64,000 nt of DNA. It comes from Anseranas semipalmata (taxonomy: Eukaryota; Chordata; Aves; Anseriformes; Anseranatidae). This document shows positions 12,026 to 25,184 of the stretch, one piece after another. Made by a program: the position numbers and the translations under genes. The stretch is taken from the NCBI GenBank assembly GCA_013399115.1, contig VXAA01006455.1, positions 105,816-169,815 on the forward strand, in the 5' to 3' direction. Positions within the stretch are counted from its first letter, which is position 1. Each line of letters begins with the position of its first letter. Under the pieces are notes generated by a model. It searched no databases. It worked only from the letters and a program-made list of their open reading frames with translations, and was not told the origin of the DNA.

Positions 12026-15000
12026 AAGTGTTCCAGCAAGTCTTTTATTTTCTCTTTTATTGCAGGACTGCTGTCAAAGTTTAGCTAGTGTAATGCTGCA
12101 CTAGCTGCTGCACCTTTGTGAGCTCCTATATGTTTTAATAAAGCTCTATTAACATCATTCTTAATTATGGGTGGGCAATACAAGTCAGAAGTGAAGAAAG
12201 ATTAACATTTTAAGTGATGCCAAAAGACATCAGGCTTTGTGAGTTGCAGGTTGTATTTCTAGTCCTTACTATATTTATGGCAAAGAGATGCTATCTTGTT
12301 TAGTTCTGTTGTGTGCCTTAACTCTACTCTTCTGCAAAGTTAAATTGAAATGAAGTTTAAGGATTGATCCTCTGCAGAGCAGCTGGACAAGATTAGCATT
12401 AATTGATGGTTCCAGATAAACATCAGTGCTAAATAATATACCTACATTTAATTTTTAATATGACTTACAGATATGGACAGACCAAAAAAAGGAACATGAA
12501 TGCTTCCTTGCCTGTAAGAAGTTTTTTTCATTTGTAAATTTAAGTGAATGGTGCCTTATTTCTGTGGATTGCTTATTTAAAGGAAAAAAAAAAGTATTTG
12601 AAGTCCCACAGAAAAAAAAAATACTTTAGAATGCATTTGAAGCTGAGGGTAGATACTAATATATTAAGAACTAAAAATGGTACTACAGCAGTTGTTCTGT
12701 GAGTGTGTATTATAATTGGAAATTATGAAGTTACGAACTTTTTGGAGTCACTAACAGAAATTGAATTACAACATTAGAAAAACTGGGTAGATATAAAGCC
12801 TATGAATACCTTCAGTTAAATTTCCAATGATTTTATGCAATAAAAAAGACTGTGATAAAGTAAATTTTATTGTTTGTTGAATGTAGGTTACATTACAATG
12901 ACTTTTTTTAATGATGCTATAGATTTTTTTTATTCTGTTTTTTTCCTTATAGCCCCACTTCCAGGCAAAGTTAGGTCTGTGTATCTCAAATAGCATGTAT
13001 ATTTTTAAATATAATAAATGTAAGTGTAAGTCTGAATTTCCAGCAGGTAGAACTGTTAGAAGCTCAGGTAATTACAAGTTCTTATATTTGTTATTACCAC
13101 TAAGATTTAATTTATTAGTTTTGCTTTTACATGTGGCATAGTTTATTACCAAAATGCACACGGTAACACTAAGCCAGATACTTTAAAGCATGCTGCTATA
13201 TGGTCTAGTTAATGACTAGAAGATACTCTAAAATATTTGTCTCAGGCAGAAATCATGTGTAGTGCTGCACTGCTGTACCTCTTGGCCCTATCCCCAGCAG
13301 AGTCACAGATAGGATGGATGTGCCTGGCAACATTAAGAAAGTTCACTCTTTGCATGTTAGTGCACTGTCCACCACGTGCTATGTGCCCAAGCAAAACTGC
13401 AGCCCCCTTGGGTTCCCCTTCCCTGATTATACTTGGCCAGTCCTACCGGCTGCTTTTTCCTGTTTCCAACACTGGATGCCTTCATTCCTACCTAACTGCC
13501 AGCATCTTGAAATGAAAAGATTGATTTATACCTTGCTATTAACCAAATACTGCTTTCTGTGAGAAAAAACAGAGGAGAGGAGAAAAAAAAAAGAAAAAAA
13601 AAGAAAAAAAAGATTTATTCTAAGGTAGTGTAGTTACAGAGAACTACTCTTCTACAACTCTGAAGACTAAGTATTCCTAATATCAAGGTGTCAGGGTGAG
13701 ATACATGTATTTTATTTTTATTTAGTAGTGATGCCTTTCTGCTTGTGGCCAGTTCCAGATAAGGCACTGGAGCACAGAGGTTGGCTCTCTGGTGCCTCAG
13801 CATGCTTTCCTCATTGCCATCCCAGGCAGTTCCTCTGCTCGTAGAATTCATCTCCTGGATTGTTTCCCGAGTTTTTCTGGCAGGTATTTTGGTGGTGGAG
13901 GTGCCAGGTGTGGGCTCGGAGCACCTCGTGTGGCCTGGCCCCGGGTGCCCGCAGGAGCTCTGCAGGACCAGGGAGCTGCTGCCCGCCACAGGAGCAGGGT
14001 TTTGGAAACGTGGGGCAGCAAGGCTTTTCTGCCAGCTGCAGGAAGGAAGCTGCCAAATCTGCCTTTCTCTGCATGTTCAGTGTTACCAGGCATGCCACAA
14101 ACGTTTGTGAGACTCGCCCATGCCTGTTTCTCTTAACACGTGCATCTTGAAGAATCAAGCTCGAGTGCAGAAAACTTCCCGTGTGATGCTGCAGCATATT
14201 TTGTGAGTCGGTAGGTTGAAATCATGATGGTGCCAAACTCCTGCCAACATACAAAGCAAGGAGGTTTTGATGTTTGGGTATTTTCTTCTAAATGAGGAAA
14301 TTTTGTAAACCTTACCACATGTGATCAATTAAACCTGTGTTTTCCTCACTGCTGCAGTGTTTTTGCCTCTGTTTCTCTGCATCTTAATGTCACTTATACT
14401 TTGTGCTCCACCATTTCCCTTTTCATGTGAAAATACAACATTAAAATGCTGAAGGCCATGTATTCTTTCCCTCACGTTCTCTGTTTTCAGGCTTCTGCTA
14501 ATTTTTCGATCCCTTAATTCTCTTTCTGGGATTTTATTATTTTTTTCTGCTTTGTACAGTTCTGTTTCTCTCCACTTTTGCATCGTTTGTGTCCTGTCAA
14601 AGCTCACTCCTTAATGCTGACTGTCCTTGTTATCCTGGCCGTTCCTTACCCTTCTCCCCGCTCCCCCCGCACCCACTGCACCCTGCTTTCCCAGTTCCCC
14701 TGTGCCCCAGTTCCACCGTGCTGAGCTGTGTTGGTGCTGGCTGCCTTCAGCAAAGTCCTCAGCAGTGGCCTGCTGTGCTGCATTTGGACAAATTTAGCAA
14801 CCACACCTCATGGTATGTGGCCAGCATGCAGGGCAGTCATATTTTTATATGACTCTTATTTTTAATGAGAGATTTAACAGGAGTTTGGGTGTAACAACCA
14901 CAAGAAGAGGATGCACTTCATAGTTTAGTTACCGGAGTATCAAGTTCATATTGTTTTTTTGTTTGTTTTGTCTGAAGGGCATTCAAACTGGTTAGACCAA

Positions 15001-16660
15001 GAAAAAGTGAATTTAGGATTAATATTCCTGAATATGCAAATGCTTAACTGCTAATAAGGGGAAGAATAAACCCTTAAATTATGCTTGGGTGAAAGCTTCT
15101 TTGTTTCTTTTATTTCATCTCTAAAGTTTTCTTAAAGTCCTCACAAAGTATAAATCAGAGTGAGGAATAAGTACCTGTGATGTGTTCCGATGGCCAAATG
15201 CTTTTTCTGTAACAGAATAAAAATGAAATAGAATTGGCTGGAAAGATTTTCTTCTAATAACGAAAAATGTATTTTAGAGTGCATGATTTTATAACATCTC
15301 AGATGCAAAATACTTCCATGCTGCTGTGTATTGTGAGATAGGTAAGGACTGAAGTTAAACTGCCTGAAGGCATTTTAATAAACAAAAGCATAGATAATGC
15401 TATGAGCAATTAATGTTAATTTTGCGCTTCTCTAAATAACCATGGATAAGTACTTACTAGCATGGGTATGAATCTTATTTATAGAAGAAGAAAAAGGGCT
15501 TGAGGTAACAGAGGAATATGACTGGAATGTGAATGTTCATCATAATAGAAGTGGAATAAGAGCGCACAGGCTCAGTTTTGGGAGGATTTTGCATGGGTTT
15601 GTCTTGCGAGATGGAGGAGTCGGGCGAGTGTGTGGGTAGGGATGCCTCTGGAGTGGTGCCTCGGCATTTGGCGGCTTCTCTTGAAGGGGATTTCAAACTC
15701 AAATGGTCTGAAGCAAAGCAGACAGAACCATGCCGTTAGGAGCGGTCATAATAAAGGTGATATACAGCAGTAGTTGGTTATGAAGGAGGAGTCAGAGGAG
15801 TTAAACTCGCTTAGCCTTTGGTGGCAGGTCCAGGTTGCCATTAGGATGCTGCTACATCGTACTGAGGCAGATTGCAGAAGGAAGCACCTGGCTCCTGATG
15901 CTGTGCTTATGTCCTCAACCCAGAGCTGTCTGGGGAAGGTGCAGGCTCCCGAGCAGCTATGGAAGTCTTTGGAGGGCAAGGGGGTTTGACAACCCCATAC
16001 TGTGGTCAGCATGCTCTGCTGTCCCCTGTGACTCCCCTGTGCAGCCCCCAGGGAAAGCTGCAGTAGCTGTTACGCTTTGTGGGAGCCTCCCCAATACGCG
16101 CATCGAAACATGTAGGAAACAGTTTTGAAATCAAACTGCTTGTTCGATCTTATGTAGCTTTGTTATTTTGTAAAATAAGAAAGCAAATTTGTATTGCTTA
16201 CAAATGCTAGCACGGAGTCTAGAAAAAGAGCAAGCTTGTGAGGCTTACAGGCTAAGCACCTATTTTTTTCTTCCCTCCTATGCTGTGAGTGCACCTTGAA
16301 ATGCCATTACCTGCTCTAGCTGAGAACAAGGTAATTTGTAATGTGGAACAGCTAATTTTTCATTGTGGTTCCACTGGGGCATAGTGCAAAACAATCTGGT
16401 ACAGCTACAGCGGTAGAGCAATAACCTGAATTCAGAGCAGGCACTGTGTCAGTTGCTGTCTCCTCTCACCTTTGGCCAATAATGAAGCTATTTGCAAAAT
16501 TACTTTTAGGCTTTTAAATATATTTGACATATTCTGCATTTCACGCAGTATGCAAGCATATTCAGAAAGAAAAAAATGAGCTTGGCCATTACAAAAAATG
16601 AATAAATAAAAATGCAAATTATAGTTAGCTGACTTCTTCCCCAGACCTAGAAAAATCAAA
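12026..16660. other. Non-coding unique DNA, no recognised gene
   Basis: No gene is recognised. Contents include a short imperfect hairpin around 12591-12627 (AAAGTATTT / AAATACTTT), a purine tract at 13561-13614, and a GC-richer patch at 13740-14110 with overlapping open frames in five registers. A pyrimidine-rich, CpG-poor block lies at 14636-14720. None of the overlapping frames has a recognisable domain. Confidence 0.65.
13561..13614 (+). repeat. Purine (GA/A-rich) tract
   Basis: About 50 bases are almost purely A and G on the + strand (one C), ending in A-runs interrupted by single G. It is a homopurine-homopyrimidine simple repeat. Confidence 0.9.
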
Positions 16661-16755
16661 GAACCATAGAATGGTTTGGGTTGGAAGGAACCTTAACGAT
16701 CATCTAATTCCAACTCCCCAACCCCACGGGCAGGGACACCTTCCACTAGATGAGT
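16661..16755 (-). mobile_element. Avian CR1 LINE, 5'-truncated 3' tail
   Basis: The + strand reads CATAGAATGGTTTGGGTTGG, then AAGGAACCTTAACGATCATCTAATTCCAAC and CAGGGACACCTTCCACTAGATGAG. This is the reverse complement of the well-known 3' end of bird CR1 elements, so the element lies on the minus strand with its 3' end at 16661. By eye it is the least diverged CR1 piece in the window. Only the last ~95 bp of the element remain, the usual outcome of incomplete reverse transcription. Confidence 0.95.
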
Positions 16756-18313
16756 CTACTCCTTAATTATGTTGAGGAGACAGTTCTGCGGCCAAGATAG
16801 GAAGAGAAATGTTTTCAGAGCCAACTTAGACAACTTTCTGAGAATTTTTTCTGCCATTCTTATAATAAATTGTAGTGTGTATGAGAAACTTATATGAGGA
16901 GCTGAGAAACACCCGCTCTTTTAGGCTGGTAGCTCCATGTGATGTGTTGGCTTTGAGAAGAATCCAGCTTGGAACAACTTTGAACAGGACAGTGAGCTTC
17001 TGTGGTTTGGAAGCACTAATACACAACCGCAGAATTAAGCTTCCCCATGAATTTTGTTCTCTTGTCCGGAAGCTCAGCTTTCAGCTGTGAAAAAGCTTAA
17101 AAGTTTTTTTCTAAAAATAATAAATAAATTACATCCCGAACTCCACTGTTTCATCTGTTGCATTTTGGGTCTCTTCCAGGTCACCTAAATGCAAAGGTGA
17201 GAGGCAGCATACACTGTGTCCAGCCAGACAGCTGGTGTGGTCATTCTGCTGACGTTCCCTCCAAGGGAAGACTTCTTGTATTGTCTTACCCAGCCTGTAA
17301 TTTGAACATGGAACTTGCTGAAATGTACTGTCTTCTGGACTGCTGTTCCATTGTCAAATTGAGCTGAAATTGGCCTGAAAATTCAAGAGTTACTTGGAGG
17401 AGATCTGGTAGGCCATGTGATTGCATAAGCATGCTTTCTTGTACCCTGGCTGCAAAAACCTCCAACCCTCAAACAACAAGGAAAAAAAAAAAGCCTTAAT
17501 TTTGCCACAAAGGTGTTCCTGTGTGTCAGATCTGTGCATTTGCATTCAGCAATCAAAGTATTAAAGCACATAGCAGCATCTGTATCATTAAACTACAGGT
17601 ATTCTGCACCGGATTTTTCTTCTCAGCAGAGCAAATTTTTGCTGTATTCCTGGAGAATCCCTGAAAGGTGACTACAATTTTAAATCGTGCATTGCATCAT
17701 AATTTCTTCCTTGTGAGACAGCCAGCAAACCTGTGCTGCTAGATTCTCTCTCCTTTCCGTAGATAACAGGAAAAATATTCTTTATTGTGGAATCACAATC
17801 CTTTTACAAGGCTGCCAGAATTAGCAATTCTGATAATCCTAAGTAGCGTGCTTCCTCAACCACTGTATTTACAAATCATTTGCTTATTCAAGGCTTGCCT
17901 ACCTGAATCAAAAACAAGAACTCATCTCTCCTCATAGAGAAAAGGATTACAGACTCTGTAATCTTCTTCTAATATCGATTCTGCTGTTGTATGGAGCCGA
18001 TTACTATTTTCCTGGCTTTAATCAAGGTTACATTATTTGTGATATCATTTGATATGCAAAAGAAACTGAAAGCTCTTGAAAATAAAAGTAATAAGGAAAA
18101 GGTAATTTCTTATTCTAAGTTTCACTCAAAAATTTAAATTAAAGTCATGTAAGTTAGCGTGCCTCGAGTGAGAATGTCTCATTAATATTAATCTCTGGAC
18201 TCTAATGAGGATGCTAAGCTACTATGTAATACTAAAAGGGCACAGGTGTGACATAGTCTCGGAGAAGGCGGCAGCCCTAAATCCCATAGGCTATTAAACC
18301 ATAAATTGCAATA

Positions 18314-18326
18314 CCTAATTATTAGG
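18314..18326. promoter_or_regulatory. Palindromic TAAT/ATTA homeodomain-type site
   Basis: CCTAATTATTAGG is a perfect 6+1+6 palindrome holding two opposed TAAT cores one base apart. Homeodomain proteins bind such cores. Function is inference only, and short AT-rich palindromes also arise by chance. Confidence 0.25.
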
Positions 18327-21300
18327 CCATTTCTTGTCTGGTTATTGAAAGGACTGAGGTTTTGAGTATTTATCAGTGAAAGATAAATGCCTATAGAATA
18401 CAACTTACAGAAGTATATAGAAGACAACTTCCATAGAAGGATTACTGAAATTCCCTGTAACAGAAAAATATGATGGTGTGACGCCAATGTTTTATCAATA
18501 TATATATTTATCAAATGTATTTATGATATATTTATAAAATACTTATACCCTAGGCATAAGAATTCCAAGGAAAGTCATCTTTTCTTCTTTTTTACTCCAT
18601 GCATTCAAGATCTCCTGGACTGTTCTGTTTGTGGCACAGTAATGCTGGGTTGGCAGTGCCAAAAGTGCACTGCTCTGAGTTGCAAGCCATTAAATTGAAA
18701 TGCAACAATTGCAAGAGTTTAGGTGGAGGGCACCCATACCAAGGAGATTGTATGAGTAAATCAGATGCTTACATTTGGAAAAAAAATAAAAAAAATAAAA
18801 AAGAGATGTATTTGGATATACAAACAGTAAACTACTTTTATCTAAGATTTTCTTTTCTGAACAGCTTTTTGGGAGTGTTTCCTGTGTTCCCCCCTCCCAC
18901 CTCCCATTGTGTATCAAGGTGTTAAGAAAATGGGAGGTTTGAAGATTAGTTACGTTCTCCACAGCTCAAGTGTCTGTCAGTTGGCCTGTGATCAATGCCC
19001 GGGATGGAGCGCGGTTTAGTCTCGGGACAGAACACTCAGTTCACTGTTTCCAGCTGCACTCAGGTTTGAAGGGATGAAAGAGAAAACAGACTCTGTGGTT
19101 GCTTTCCTGGGCAATGTCAGTGACAGCAGCCTGGATGCATGTAGGGAGCGTATTTAACATGTTTGTGCTCCTAGACTTCGCAGTGATGGATTCCATGTAA
19201 ATAAATAAAGACTCAAGAGATTTAGGAAGGTGCCACAGGAAGGTGATCACAATTTGTCTTGACTAGAAGCCTTGTGGTAGCAACATCCAGAAACTCTACA
19301 CTAATATGTTGTCCCTTCCACCCTGAAATTAAATAAAAATTAAAGAAGGAAAGAAAAAACTTTTTAGGTATAAATGCCCTTTCATTACTCTACCTGCTAC
19401 TGTAGCTGTTGTGTTCAGTGATAGTTCTTAATGAGTCCTCTGGTGGTGGAACAGAATTGAGGTGGGAATGTGCTGTGTATGTTAAACCCACAAGTGAAAT
19501 ATGATTCCGTTGTCTTGAACAGAGAATTATTTACATGGTGAACTGTACAGATGGCTTGTAAAGGAAAATTACTCTTCCTTCCTGAAAAACCACTTCATAA
19601 ATCACAGGCTTCTCTTTATATTTGCTTCTCTCTTAATGTCTAGAAAATCCAAAAGTTATGCAAATGCGTAGTACTCCAATCACAGTAAACACCTGGAAAA
19701 ACAGAATAAGTACTCTTAACACATTACTTTAATATGCACTTTTTTACTTCTAACATTTGTTGAAAAGCTCATGAAGTCCTAGGCAATATTTTTTTTAATT
19801 GGAAATGAGAAGTTTTGTATGTAGCATGCAGTTAATTAATCTTGTGTCTTTTGTAATTGACAGAACCAACCCTTTTGAATGGTTCACTAAATGCAGCACA
19901 TTAATCTATTGCTTATTATTTTTTCCTGTAATAGGCAATGGTAACACAAGTAAAAGTCAATCCCTACGTGTTTCGGTACTTAAAACTGGGCTCAGATTTG
20001 ATTTACAAGTGGTGAACTGATTGGGCTTTCAGGTGGGACAAAGACTGGGGTCCTAGCTCCTGCGAGTGGTCACCAGTAATGCTCTGGACTGCCTTTGAGT
20101 CAGGAGGCATTGCAGTGTTGCTGTTAGGGATGTACTGCACAACTGGTACCTGCCTTGCATATTCCTGCTGTGGTTCTGTATTGGAGCGTGGCGCATTCAG
20201 TGTCCTGTCCTGAAACATTCAGTGTAGCTCTGCCTTCCTGCCATGCCTTGCTCCAAGGTAGCCAAAAAGATTCTGGTGTGAACTTTTTAATGTGCAATTA
20301 AAACATAGCAGTTGTGGCACTGCAGCATTTCTGCCCTACTGTCCTCATTTGTTTCAAGGAAAAAATAATCCTCATTGACGTGTTGGAGCTAATGGTACCC
20401 TGATGAAGGGTGGATGCACTGGTTTACTTCCATGCGGAGTTGTAGCACAAAGTCTTAATTTTTTTTGTTGGAGCTGTGGAGAGAAACTGAAGTGAAATAG
20501 AGTGGATTGCTAGTTCATCAGGATTGTTTTTTTTATGTGTGCTGGATTTCTGTAATCTTGAAGAAAGTCTGTTGTTATTGGTACGCCAACTATGGGGTGC
20601 CCACTGTGCCCTTCTTTTGCCATCGTTGTTTGGCTGATATTAGCCAAGTTTATTAGGAAGGCAAAGCTTTATAATCTCTCCATGTTGCTTCCCCCTTCTG
20701 CGGCACTTCTTAAAACCACCGGTGAGTTCTGAATGACTTCGAAAGTTACCGTATTTGTGTGAGCTTCCTTGGTTATGATAGCTTGGTGGGGGAGTGCCTG
20801 TCAGAGAAGAGGCTGTGGCACGAGCTGCCTATGGCACTAGAGATTGCAGTGAATCAATGTGAATGAGGGCCTCAGAACGAGGCTTGGTATGGTCTATAAG
20901 CCAGGGAGTGCGTTGGGCTTTCTGTCCTCTGAGAGGTGGGACAGACCTTGTGGGTGGGTTGTCTCCTCCTTGTTCAGTCCAGCCAGCCAATGTATGAGTG
21001 GTAGCTTCATTCAGAAGGGTCTCCATCGTGAAATAGAGCTCTGCTGCGGTGGTTTAACTGGTGGTCTTGTCCTTTGTTCTGAAATAGGAGTAAACTGTAG
21101 CAGATCTAGACGTGATAGACCACATGGTGTCCTTTGCCTGCCTCGTCCATCCCTGATTGTCCCTTGCTCAGAGAGGCTGTGCGACATCAGTGATCCCTGC
21201 GCAAATAGCCAGTGTGGGCATGTTCTACGTGTTCTTCCGATCCCTTCGTTGCCACTAAAGTTCAACAAAGTTTTGACATCTAAATGTACATACCCTAAAA

Positions 21301-22335
21301 CAGAAAACAGCATTAAAAACTGATTCTTACTTGTTGAAATGTATTTCTTTTTCTTCAGTAAATATTTCATTTTAATGACTTTGTAAACAGCTTACTGGTT
21401 GCATTTGGGGAAAAAAGAAGAATCCTCAAGAGAACAACATCAGATCATTTGTCAGGGAAAAAAAGCTTTAATGCTTGTTAATTGCATGCTTTAGAGTCTT
21501 CTGTTATTAGCATATCTGGTTAAAGACAAGTCTTTCCCTTTAAGCTTTGCTGGAAAAATGTCATAGTTTTGCTTCCTTTTATTAAAACAAACAAAAAAAC
21601 TGCTCAAAACAAAGAGGTGGTGTGAGAGAGGCGAGTTCCTCTCTCTGTACTGCGAACAAGGTTGTGCAACATCAGAAGAAGGCGAGTAGTGGGACAGTGT
21701 TAGGGCAAAATTAAAACCTGAAAATAACAATCTAAAAAATGTTGTTCCTCTGCTTACCCTAGAGAACAGCTGATTAGGGAAGGTATGAACAGTGGAGGCA
21801 AAATTTTAATTAAATGTCAGTAGTTTGTATTTCACGTGGTAGGTTAAGATGCTGCATGCACGCCAGCAGCATGGTGGGCAGTGCGGTTTCATGCAGGAGT
21901 GCTAGCACAGGACCCAGGAGCGGGACAGCCACTTCGTGCTCTGCTTTGGACATACTGCATCCAAGTCCAGAGCCGGGCTGGCACAGCTGATGTGGAAATT
22001 TCTGCTTCACGTTTTATTGTACACCACTGAAAGAAAAGGTTGAGAGAGCAGCCCTGGCCGTCCTTGGGGCTACTGGGTGCAATGGTTCTGCTCTCTTGAG
22101 GATGAGATTAAGCTCAATGCTGCTAAGGAATAGGACTTATTGCTAAGTATGAATGACTCCTAAAATAATCACGAATATAACTCTTGGTGGTTTTTTGTTT
22201 GTTTGTTTTCCAGTATGGACACCAGTGTTCTGTGTATTGGCACATAAAAGGAATTTCTTTCATTTTAATGGGACAAAGTGTGATACAGGGACCTGTCCAT
22301 GTAGAAATCAATGGGGTTTGGACTTCCAACCTTTG

Positions 22336-22361
22336 ATTTTATTTTTATTTATTTATTTTAA
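22336..22361. repeat. (TTTA)n-like tract
   Basis: Irregular TTTTA/TTTA units form a short simple repeat. Confidence 0.8.
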
Positions 22362-22754
22362 ACTATTTAATGAGTGTAATCAGGGCCATGACTGATATTG
22401 GGGTAGTATCACATTTCCTATACCAACCACAAGTCTTATGATTAGTAGAAGTGAAAGAATTTCCCACCCCTTTTCTGTAAAATGGAAATAGGAGGTTATG
22501 TTTCCTAAAGCAGTCTGAATTTTTTTAAATCAGATTTGTTTATGCGGACTGGGATATTGATACAACTGAGTACTGGAATACATTATCGTATTCCCAAGTT
22601 ATCATGAAGGATATTCCCCTGTCATTGTTAACTGAAGATTCAGTTACACCTACAACAGCAGGAAACACGTTCTGTTCAAAATCAGTGCCAAGCGTAACTA
22701 CAGTAGCAAAAAAAATTGGGGCTGGCTTTTAAAATTGTGGCTAGTATTTGTGAA

Positions 22755-23610
22755 GATGTGTAAATCAACCCTCAGCAACATTGCAGATGATTCAAAACTG
22801 GGTGGATTGGTTCTGTGATTCTGTGTGATTGGTTGTGTTGCCAGTCGGAGGGACCTTGGCAGTCTGGAGAAATGGGCCAACAGGAATTGCATGCAGGTCA
22901 ACAGAGGCAAATGCACAGTCCTGTACATGGGCAGGAACAAGCCCAGGCACCAGCATGTGCAAGCATGTGGAAAGCAGCCCTGCAGAAATGGGCCTTGAGG
23001 TCCTGGTGAACAGCAAACTGACCATGAGCAAGCAATATGCCCTCGTGGCAAAGGAGGCCAACAGCATTCTGGGTTTCATTAGAAAAAGTGTTGCTGGCAG
23101 GCTGAGGGAGGGGACCCTCCCTCTCTGTGCAGCACTGGTGGCCACAGCCACAGTTTTGTGTCCAGTTCTGGGCTCCGCAGTGCAAGAAGGATACGAACAG
23201 ACTCGAGCAGTTCCAGTGCAGGGCCACAAAGGTGATGAAGGAACTGGAGCAACAGTCAGCAGTGGAGAGGCTGACAGAGCTGGCACTGTTTAGCCTGGAG
23301 AAAAGAATACTCAGGAGGATCTTGTCAGTGAGTATAAATACCTGATGGGAGGGAATGAAGAAGAGAGAGAGAGATTCCTCTCAGTGGTACCCATTGGCAG
23401 GACCAGAGATGATGGTCACAAATAATAAAAAATAATTAAAAATAAAATTACAATTCCATCTGAACACAAGGAAAAACTTTTTTTACTGTGAGGGTGATCA
23501 AACACTGGAACAGATTGCCTGTAGACGCTGTGAAGTCTTCATCCGTGGAGATATTAAAAACCTGTCCTTGAATCAAGTCAGGTTCTAAGAAAGGATGCTT
23601 GCTACAAAAT
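22755..23610 (+). mobile_element. CR1 LINE fragment: RT C-terminal part and 3' UTR
   Basis: This is a decayed CR1 retrotransposon, plus strand. Around 22771 the translation gives an ADD-SKLGG segment, matching the catalytic Ala-Asp-Asp box region of CR1 reverse transcriptase. In the 22829 frame come LTMSKQYALVAKEANSILG and [11 protein letters not shown]. In the 23127 frame come [22 protein letters not shown] and LFSLEKRIL. These follow the known order of the CR1 ORF2 C-terminus. At least three reading frames are needed, so the copy is frameshifted and inactive. After about 23345 the sequence matches the CR1 3' UTR (GTGAGGGTGATCAAACACTGGAACAG...). The 5' end is truncated and the terminal octamer tail is not evident, so both boundaries are approximate. 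Confidence 0.95.
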
Positions 23611-24064
23611 GTACTGCATGTGACACACACCACTGAATTCATACTAGGTCCTCCCACTGGTGTGTTACAGGCTCTACACAGTTTTGTTTAGGCTGTCTGG
23701 GTTTCTTAGGAATGAGATGCTCAGGTTTTCCACTGGTTGTGCACATTGGTCTGAGCTTGGTCTTCTAGATAGTGTCAGACAGCTGAAAATAAAAATCAGC
23801 ACACAGCAAACTGACAGAGAGCTCATCTCCTTTGTTTCATTTTGACCTGTACCTATAGATTCCCCAAATGAATCTTTGGGAAGGCCAGGCTGAAATCTGG
23901 GCCAACTCAAGTCTTCCTTCAAATGTGGATGGTGTGTTTAATTCTTAAAGAGCTGTAAAAGTAATGGCTTCAGATAAATTAGTAGTTCTGTACATAAAAG
24001 ATTGTTCGCATCTCTTCCAAAGTGAACTGTGTTACCATGATACATAATCTAGTTGCCCAGATCA

Positions 24065-24094
24065 GTTTTTGTTGTTGTTGTTGTTGTTGTTGTT
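24065..24094. repeat. (GTT)8 microsatellite
   Basis: Eight perfect GTT units (24071-24094) follow a short T-run. Confidence 0.95.
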
Positions 24095-25172
24095 CTTCTG
24101 ATGAATAGCTAACTATCAGCAGAACAACATTCTATATTAGAAGTTTATATCAACCTAAATTTTTGTCCTGTTTTGGCTTTTAGTCATCTCCTTAATATTA
24201 TCTTCTGCAGTTGTCATAATGAAAACACAGTACATGTCCAGACTTAAAAATATTCACCCAGTGAAAGATTTGCTGCAGAATGTTCCTTCTACAGATTTAT
24301 ATCACTGTGCATACTACTAAACAAATATTTACCTTACAATGAGGTTCATTTTGAGAGCTGCTAAACACTTACTGTTTTGCAGGCCATATGCAGGATTCAG
24401 TAATGGAGAGAAATAGAATTTCTAAGTGCTAAAATGTGTACCAGCATATACAAACCAATAACCAGCACAGTGTGATTTGAAGAAATGACTTCCCGCTATA
24501 CAGTGCATGTTCTTTAAAAAGAGCAACCACTGCTTTCTAGCTCATTGTAATTCACACTGCATCCAGCACTACTGGAAAACTAATGAAAATGCTGGGACTA
24601 CAAGGCTTTATTTTACTGTTGAGAATTCTCAGTGGTTACAATATTATGTTGTGCCTAATTCTCCTGGTATCACATTTTTTTAACAGTGATTTTTATTTTC
24701 AGCCCAGTGATCCATTTCATGCATTAACCCCCTAACTACTGAAAATACCAAGTAGCACAAAGGAGCTTTCATAGCAAAATGCTTTTGCTAGATTAATTGT
24801 AAACATGAAAATACTTCTCAATCAGCTAGAAATCTTGCATGCATAGGCTTACTGCCATGGAAATCTGGGTAGCAGGAGCTTTAAAGTCAACCTGCAAGAT
24901 CAAAGTGCTGGAATAGGAGGAGGAGGAGCTGCTGGTTTTATGTTTTCATCCAAGACTGTGTGATATGAAATGATGCAACTGTTGCCATAGTAAAGTTATA
25001 TTAAATTGACTAAAAGCCAGTCAACGCCACTGTGCAAAAACCAAACCAAACAAAACAACACCTCCCCAAAACAAACCAGAATGATAAACAATTCTTGGCT
25101 GATTTTGTTTTCCCTCCTATAATAGGGACCTATAGGAACTCACTTTAGAACTCTCTTTGACTCTCTTTAACA

Positions 25173-25184
25173 ATATATATATAT
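25173..25184. repeat. (AT)6 microsatellite
   Basis: Six perfect AT units in unique sequence. Confidence 0.85.

Larger units (their letters stand above)
16756..22754. other. Non-coding unique DNA, no recognised gene
   Basis: No gene is recognised. The block 17990-18340 looks like conserved non-coding DNA (AT-rich, no repeats, TCF/LEF-like CTTTAATCAAGG and a homeodomain-type palindrome at 18314-18326), but conservation cannot be judged from one sequence. The longest non-CR1 open frame of the window (20859-21323, plus) lies here, with an open frame of about 120 codons opposite it. Neither has a recognisable domain. Confidence 0.6.

Noticed and set aside
13615..14197. Five overlapping open frames on both strands
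   Set aside because: Low stop density in a GC-richer patch. None has a recognisable domain or clear splice context.
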